Positions 59,327 through 64,000 of a stretch of DNA of 64,000 nt are shown one piece after another. The stretch lies in assembly GCA_964503145.1 (NCBI GenBank), contig CAZCYV010000002.1, forward strand, positions 1 to 64,000, written 5' to 3'. The first letter of the stretch is position 1. The number at the start of each line of letters is the position of its first letter. The notes under the pieces are model-generated. The model did not search any database, was not told the origin of the DNA, and worked only from the letters and a program-made list of their open reading frames with translations. Position numbers and translations under genes: made by a program. The stretch comes from RBG-16-57-11 sp964503145. Its GTDB lineage: Bacteria > Chloroflexota > Anaerolineae > Anaerolineales > UBA4823.

Positions 59327-60226
59327 TCAATCTTCGTCCCCGAAACGCATGCGCAGATAAGACTGGTAACGGGCGGGGTGGATCTGGCCCGTCTGAACCG
59401 CCTGGCGGACGGCGCAGCCAGGCTCATGCACATGGGTGCAATCGCTGAAGGCGCATTCAGAGACCCGCGAGCGCAGTTCTGGGAAATACCCATCTAATTC
59501 TTCCGGCTCGATATCCCACAAAGCCAGCGCCTTCAAACCGGGGGTGTCGGCCACATACCCGCCTCCTTCCAGAGGGAACAACTCGCGCACGACGGTGGTA
59601 TGGCGGCCCTTGCTGGTCGCCTGGCTGACCTGGCGCACCTGCAATCCCAGCCCCGGTTGAATGGCGTTGAGCAGGCTGGATTTGCCCACACCCGAAGGCC
59701 CGGTGAGTAAAGAAATCTTGTGCAGCAGGCGCTGACGCAGATCCTCCAGGCCGTACGCCAGCGGCACCGAGGTATACAACACCTCATACCCCAGAGGCGG
59801 ATAATGCCCGAAGATACGCTGGGCCTGCTCCAGGCCGACCAAGTCGATCTTGTTCACCACAATCAAAGCCGGCACCCCCTGCTTCTCGGCGATCACCAGA
59901 AAGCGATCCAGCATGCCCAGGCGCGGCTCCGGCTCGGCGCAGGCGAACACCAGAACCACCTGCCCCGGGTTGGCGATCAAAATCTGAAGATAATCCCCCT
60001 GCGGGTTCGGCGCCAGGCGGGCGAACAGTCGCTGACGCGGCTCGACCTGCTCGATGACGCCGTTCTGGCCTCCTAGCGGGGTGACCTGCACCCAATCGCC
60101 CACCGCGACGACATCTCCCAGGCGCCTGCCCTTCTTCAGGCGGCCGCGCAACTGACAAACCAACTGCCCTTGCTCGGTCTCTACGGTATAAAATCCAGAC
60201 TGCGAGCGGATGACAAATCCACGCAT
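59327..60226 (-). CDS. rsgA: Ribosome small subunit-dependent GTPase A
   Basis: A 299-residue circularly permuted GTPase that checks late 30S maturation. Order of motifs: OB fold (about 1-70), then G4 'VNKIDLVG' before G1 'GPSGVGKSSLLNAI' and G3 'DTPGLKAL', the permutation typical of RsgA. The C-terminal zinc site is 'CAFSDCTHVHEPGCAV'. Length is normal. It starts 3 bases after the PBP stop on the same strand, so it is cotranscribed with the PBP gene. Confidence 0.96.
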   Translation of the reverse strand: MRGFVIRSQSGFYTVETEQGQLVCQLRGRLKKGRRLGDVVAVGDWVQVTPLGGQNGVIEQVEPRQRLFARLAPNPQGDYLQILIANPGQVVLVFACAEPEPRLGMLDRFLVIAEKQGVPALIVVNKIDLVGLEQAQRIFGHYPPLGYEVLYTSVPLAYGLEDLRQRLLHKISLLTGPSGVGKSSLLNAIQPGLGLQVRQVSQATSKGRHTTVVRELFPLEGGGYVADTPGLKALALWDIEPEELDGYFPELRSRVSECAFSDCTHVHEPGCAVRQAVQTGQIHPARYQSYLRMRFGDED

Positions 60227-60229
60227 AGG

Positions 60230-62485
60230 TTACGGCGCGGGCGTGCCGCCAGGCTGGGTCGTGGCGGTCAAATCCGGTGTGCCGGTGATGGGCACATTGT
60301 AGGCTGACTCCCACCAGTAGAGCTTTTGCGGTTGCCCGCTGAAGTACAATTCGACGATGCGACGGAAGATCGGAGCCGCATAGTCCGATCCTTCGCCAAC
60401 GTTTTCGACCAGCACCGCCACAGCGATGTCCGGCCTGTCCGCCTGTTCGGCAAAAGTGTACCCGGCAAACCAGGCGTGCGGCAAATCGGACCCCGACTGG
60501 GCGGTGCCCGTCTTCCCCGCCACGGGGACATCCAGGCCGGTGAACACATGCCAGGCCGTGCCGCGCGGCTTTTCGTTGCGGATCACGCCCACCATAGCCT
60601 GCTGGATCACCTTCAGGTTCTCGGCGCTGACCGGCAGCTTGCCGATGACCTCCGGTTTGAACACCTGGGTCGCCTGACCATCTGGCGGGGCAACCCGCTC
60701 GACCAACTGGGGACGGTGCAAGACGCCGCCATTGCCAATGGCAGCGACGAAATTCGCCACCTGCAGCGGAGTCACCAGGATATCGCCCTGACCGATCGCC
60801 ATGTTCACCGCGTCCACCTGGCTCTCAGGGTCGGGGATTTGCCCTGCCTCCTCCTCCAACCCAACGATGCCGGTTGGGCTGCCCAGGCCAAAACCGCGCG
60901 CCATCTCGGAAACAGCCCTGGTCTCGCCCTGGTTATACAGATCCAGGCCGATATGCCAGAAGAAGGGATTGCAGGAGCGCATCAGCCCTTCGGGCAGAGT
61001 CAGCAGGCCGCTGGGGATCGTCCGGCCGTTCTTCAGATAATATTCATAAGTCCAGTCGTTCAAACGGGCGCCGGGCAGCTCATCGAAGAAATAGCCGCAT
61101 TGATAAGTCGTTTGCGGTGTGTAATGACCGCTTTCCAGACCGGCTGCCATGGTGATGATCTTGAACACCGATCCCAAGGGGTATTGGCCCTGCGTGGCCC
61201 GGTTGAGCAGCGGTTGGGCAGGGTCGCTGCTGATTTCGAAAAGCATTTGCGAACTGTTGAAATTGATCGGCTCGAAGGCGTTGGGGTCGAAACCGGGGGA
61301 AGAGACCATGGTTAGCACCCGGCCGGTATCCCGCTCCAGGACGACGATCGCGCCGCGGAAATTCGAGATCGCCTGTTGGGCAGCCAACTGAAAATCGCGA
61401 TCGAGCGTCAGATAAATCGCCTGGGCCGGCTGGGCCTCGGTCTTAGCCAGGCGCGTGACCGGCTGTCCCTGGGCGTTGAACACGTACAGCGCGCCGCCGC
61501 GTCGACCGGCCAGATAGGCCTCGCCCCACTTTTCGATGCCCGCGCGCCCTACCCGCTCGTCGAGTTGATAGCCCCGCCGCTTATACTCATCCTCCTCGCC
61601 CGGCTGGATGGCGCTGACATACCCCAGCACATGCGGGGCGATGCCGCCTTCGAAGTAGTAACGCGATTTGTACGGCCGCATGGCGATCCCCGGCAGGCTA
61701 GAGAGGGCGCTGAACTGGCTGGCAATCTTATCTGCCGCCACTTCACCCAGGGGAATGTACCAGTCGGCGCCCTTGGGCGCATTCTGGTACAAGGTCAGGA
61801 TGGTATCGGTGCGCAGGCCGGTCAGGTCGGAGAGAGTGGCGAAGAGTTGGTCGGCCTGCGCCGGATCCACCTTGTCTGGATATAACCCTACGGCGGTGGC
61901 GTCTGCCTGAGCGACCAGGGCGCGCCCCAGCCGGTCGTAAATATTGGCCCGCGAGGGAACGTAGCCGCTGCGGTCCATCACCAGGTAATTCCCGCCTTGA
62001 AGCTCTGGCAGCACCAGCGTGTCATCCCATTCGATGCGCCACTCGCCCTTTTCTCGGCGCAGTTTCATCACCGTCTCACGGCTGATCTCCCCCACCAACA
62101 GGCTGTTGAGCGTCACCCGATAGCGCACCTGAGATTGTTCGGGACCCGCCAGAACGGAGAGGATTTCGTAAGAAATCCCGCTCAACGCGGCTTCGACTGA
62201 AACGCCGCGATAGTGATTGGAAAATTCCTCCGCGCTGAGCGCATCGCGGCTCAGCGTGGTCAGCAAGGGATACATGGCGGCGTAATCCTCGGCCTTCCAG
62301 GCATCCAGGTAGGCCTGGGCAACTGCCTTGACCTCGGCCGGATCGGCGGTGGGTTGTACCGGCGTTACCCCAACAGCGGTCGGTGAGGAGGATGGGGGTG
62401 CGCCAGAAATCAACGGTGTACACCCCACCAGTCCGATCATCACCCACACAAGAACACAACGAGCTACTCTCACAAAATTAACCAT
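60230..62485 (-). CDS. Class B penicillin-binding protein (transpeptidase) with NTF2-like N-terminal domain
   Basis: A 751-residue peptidoglycan transpeptidase. N-terminal anchor with a lipobox-like VGC (Cys at about 22), an NTF2/MecA_N-type domain (about 50-160, 'VKAVAQAYLDAWKAEDYAAMYPLL'), a PBP dimerisation domain, and a catalytic domain. The triad is S439-x-x-K442 ('GSVFK'), S504-C505-N506 and K658-T-G ('GKTGTAQ'). The NTF2-like domain recalls PBP2a/PBP3-type proteins with low beta-lactam affinity, though resistance cannot be inferred. It heads a two-gene unit with rsgA. Confidence 0.92.
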   Translation of the reverse strand: MVNFVRVARCVLVWVMIGLVGCTPLISGAPPSSSPTAVGVTPVQPTADPAEVKAVAQAYLDAWKAEDYAAMYPLLTTLSRDALSAEEFSNHYRGVSVEAALSGISYEILSVLAGPEQSQVRYRVTLNSLLVGEISRETVMKLRREKGEWRIEWDDTLVLPELQGGNYLVMDRSGYVPSRANIYDRLGRALVAQADATAVGLYPDKVDPAQADQLFATLSDLTGLRTDTILTLYQNAPKGADWYIPLGEVAADKIASQFSALSSLPGIAMRPYKSRYYFEGGIAPHVLGYVSAIQPGEEDEYKRRGYQLDERVGRAGIEKWGEAYLAGRRGGALYVFNAQGQPVTRLAKTEAQPAQAIYLTLDRDFQLAAQQAISNFRGAIVVLERDTGRVLTMVSSPGFDPNAFEPINFNSSQMLFEISSDPAQPLLNRATQGQYPLGSVFKIITMAAGLESGHYTPQTTYQCGYFFDELPGARLNDWTYEYYLKNGRTIPSGLLTLPEGLMRSCNPFFWHIGLDLYNQGETRAVSEMARGFGLGSPTGIVGLEEEAGQIPDPESQVDAVNMAIGQGDILVTPLQVANFVAAIGNGGVLHRPQLVERVAPPDGQATQVFKPEVIGKLPVSAENLKVIQQAMVGVIRNEKPRGTAWHVFTGLDVPVAGKTGTAQSGSDLPHAWFAGYTFAEQADRPDIAVAVLVENVGEGSDYAAPIFRRIVELYFSGQPQKLYWWESAYNVPITGTPDLTATTQPGGTPAP

Positions 62486-62503
62486 AACGAAAATTCTCAG
62501 CAG

Positions 62504-63202
62504 CTATGATGACAGGGGTGTCGCCTGCCCTTGCAAGACCTGGTGAAAAATCTGACAGGGGCGATCCAGGGCTTCCTGACAGGCCAGGGGGATCGAATTT
62601 CGCGGCTCGAGGCCAAATTCCGCCAGCATCTGCGCCAGATGACACACCGGCAGCCCCATCACATTTGCATAGCAGCCCTGCAAGTTCTGTACCGGCTGGA
62701 ATCCAGCATGCTGAATCGCGTAGGCGCCGGCCTTATCCAGCGGGTCGCCGCTGGCAACATAGCGCTCGATTTCCGCATCGCTATAATTGCGCATCCACAC
62801 ATCGGTGGAAACGACCCGGTTGATCACTGCGCCGTCCGCTAGGCGCAGCGCGGCCAGCCCGGTATAGACCCGATGCAGCCGACCGCGCAGCCGACGCAGC
62901 ATCGCCCAGGCTTCTGTGGGATCGGCGGGCTTCCCCAGGATTTCACCCGACGGACTCCCGGGCGCATCAACATCCACGACAGTCGTGTCTGCGGCCAGGA
63001 TGATCGCCTGCTGCCTGTCGGTTGCAAGAAGCAGGGCAGAGGCCGCCTGAGCTTTTTCCAGCGCCAACCGTCGCACGTATTCGTCCGGCGGCTCACCTTG
63101 TCGGACCTGCTCATCCGCCGTTGGAACCACTATCCGATAATCCCAACCGGTCAGATCCAGCAGTTGCTTGCGGCGGGGAGAGTTCGAAGCCAAGATCAAC
63201 AT
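62504..63202 (-). CDS. maf: Maf-family nucleoside triphosphate pyrophosphatase
   Basis: A 232-residue Maf/HAM1-like enzyme that hydrolyses non-canonical or modified nucleotides. It has 'LILASNSPRRKQLLDL' at the N-terminus, 'ILAADTTVVDVDA', 'EILGKPADPTEAWAMLRRLRGR' and 'YAIQHAGFQPVQNLQGCYANVMGLPV', all family landmarks. The length is about 30 residues above the usual. The ATG at 63202 lies close behind an AT-rich minus-strand -10 (TAAAAT 63212-63217, 9 nt before the ATG), so the mRNA may be leaderless. Confidence 0.92.
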   Translation of the reverse strand: MLILASNSPRRKQLLDLTGWDYRIVVPTADEQVRQGEPPDEYVRRLALEKAQAASALLLATDRQQAIILAADTTVVDVDAPGSPSGEILGKPADPTEAWAMLRRLRGRLHRVYTGLAALRLADGAVINRVVSTDVWMRNYSDAEIERYVASGDPLDKAGAYAIQHAGFQPVQNLQGCYANVMGLPVCHLAQMLAEFGLEPRNSIPLACQEALDRPCQIFHQVLQGQATPLSS

Positions 63203-63311
63203 GTGGCCTATATTTTAACACAGCCAGCCTTCCAACTCCTCGTTGAGTTCCCTGGCACTCCATAAATAAGGGGAGTAAAATCTAATCGCACACTTACACC
63301 AGGAGATGAAT

Positions 63312-63884
63312 ATGCAAGAGCTGAAAGACCGCATTTTGCGCGAGGGTAAAAACCTGGGCAACGGCATCCTTAAGGTGGACGGCTTCATTAACCACCAGGT
63401 TGACCCACACCTGATGGACGCCTGCGGGCGCGAGTTCGCCCGCCGCTTCCAGAGCATCGGCGTCACCAAGGTGCTGACCGCCGAAATCTCCGGTATCGCC
63501 CCGGCGGTGATGACTGCGCTGCATCTGGGCGTGCCGGTCGTGTATGCACGCAAGCAGAAGCCGATCACCATGCCCGACCAGGTCTTCCTGACCCTGTCGC
63601 CGTCTCATACCAAGGGGCGCATGGTCGAGTTGATCATTTCGCCTGAGTACCTGGCTGGGGGCGAACGCGTGCTGATCATCGACGACTTCCTGGCAACCGG
63701 CTCCACCATCCTGGGCCTGGTGCGCCTGGCGCAGACTGCCGGCGCCCACGTCGTCGGGGTCGGCGCGGTGATCGAAAAGACCTTCGAAGGCGGTCGCCAG
63801 GCGCTGGCGCACCTGGGCGTACCGGTCGAATCGCTGGCGCGGATCGTCTCAATGGAAGGCGACCAGATCCTCTTCGAGGATTAG
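63312..63884 (+). CDS. xpt: Xanthine phosphoribosyltransferase
   Basis: A 190-residue PRPP-dependent enzyme that converts xanthine to XMP in purine salvage. 'VTKVLTAEISGIAPAVMTALHLGVPVVYARKQKP' and the PRPP-binding 'VLIIDDFLATGSTILGLVRL' are the type I PRTase landmarks; length and sequence match Bacillus Xpt. The AGGAG at 63301-63305 touches the ATG at 63306 but gives normal 6-base spacing to the ATG at 63312, so I start there. guaA follows within 31 bases; together they lead from xanthine to GMP. Confidence 0.95.
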   Translation: MQELKDRILREGKNLGNGILKVDGFINHQVDPHLMDACGREFARRFQSIGVTKVLTAEISGIAPAVMTALHLGVPVVYARKQKPITMPDQVFLTLSPSHTKGRMVELIISPEYLAGGERVLIIDDFLATGSTILGLVRLAQTAGAHVVGVGAVIEKTFEGGRQALAHLGVPVESLARIVSMEGDQILFED

Positions 63885-63915
63885 CGCCTGCAGTCTCAGG
63901 GATCAGGCGGATCGG

Positions 63916-64000
63916 ATGACCGACGCCATCGCCGTCCTGGATTTCGGCTCGCAGTACGCGCAATTGATCGCCCGCAGAGTGCGCGAGCTTCAGGTCTATT
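63916..64000 (+). CDS. guaA: GMP synthase (glutamine-hydrolysing), N-terminal fragment
   Basis: The first 28 residues (MTDAIAVLDFGSQYAQLIAR...) match the start of the GuaA glutaminase domain ('DFGSQYxQLIARRVRE'). The rest runs past the window edge. It follows xpt by 31 bases in the same orientation, so the two form a purine-salvage unit. Confidence 0.85.
   Translation, partial: MTDAIAVLDFGSQYAQLIARRVRELQVY

Noticed and set aside
63203..63311. Purine riboswitch ahead of xpt
   Set aside because: The gap is about 110 bases and shows neither the conserved junction sequences nor the paired loops; only a TAAAAT (63276-63281) and a ribosome site are seen.

Overview
This is a GC-rich (about 60%) bacterial chromosome segment, most likely from a Chloroflexota bacterium of the Anaerolineae type. 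The grounds are gene content: small DUF2277 and DUF3786 proteins, many lipoprotein substrate-binding proteins with Thr/Pro-rich linkers, family-5 oligopeptide ABC systems, a secreted protease ending in an FFPLI-type tail, and no outer-membrane or LPS genes. No phage, plasmid, IS or CRISPR was seen. The assignment is inference from gene content, not from a marker tree.

Layout. 0-13.4 kb: an FtsX/MacB-type permease (-), a FabL-type reductase (+), a PEBP-family lipoprotein and a cyclase (-), a four-gene minus-strand cluster (acyl-CoA synthetase, NAD-dependent epimerase, GNAT, MenC/NSAR enolase-superfamily enzyme), mutS (+) and a VOC protein (-). 13.5-17.7 kb: a histidine-regulated unit made of a consensus promoter, a 24-codon leader peptide with four consecutive His codons, an antiterminator and terminator pair, hisD, and then a complete SsuABC/ThiXYZ-like importer. 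17.7-22.8 kb: DUF3786, an S1-domain protein, two tRNA-Ser genes, a SWIM-domain protein and a Cys-rich zinc-ribbon protein. 22.8-31.5 kb: murJ, PfpI, a subtilase, a P1B metal ATPase, DUF2277, asd and a UroD-family protein. 31.5-41.8 kb: a BMP/Nup-type nucleoside importer, a HAD protein plus DUF389-SH3 protein, the glmU-CorC-cdd operon and tRNA-Gln. 41.9-59.2 kb: a response regulator, two complete oligopeptide ABC systems and, between them, an ECF sigma factor operon with an orphan substrate-binding protein. 59.3-64 kb: rsgA, a class B PBP, maf, xpt and the start of guaA.

How the genes work together. The window is dominated by nutrient capture (two peptide importers, one nucleoside importer with cytidine deaminase nearby, one NMT1-type importer) alongside core cell-wall synthesis (glmU, murJ, PBP, asd) and purine salvage (xpt, guaA). 

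The most notable system is the histidine attenuator at 13550-13737. The sequence shows a TTGACA-N17-TAAAAT promoter, a leader ORF that starts about where transcription should start, His codons 9-12, a 10-bp antiterminator helix and a competing terminator just ahead of hisD. It reads as a textbook ribosome-stalling attenuator with a leaderless leader peptide, and it would control an ABC importer as well as hisD. Other recurring themes are TATAAT boxes 6-10 nt ahead of ATG codons (leaderless transcripts), stem-loops directly after substrate-binding-protein genes, and convergent genes that overlap at their 3' ends.
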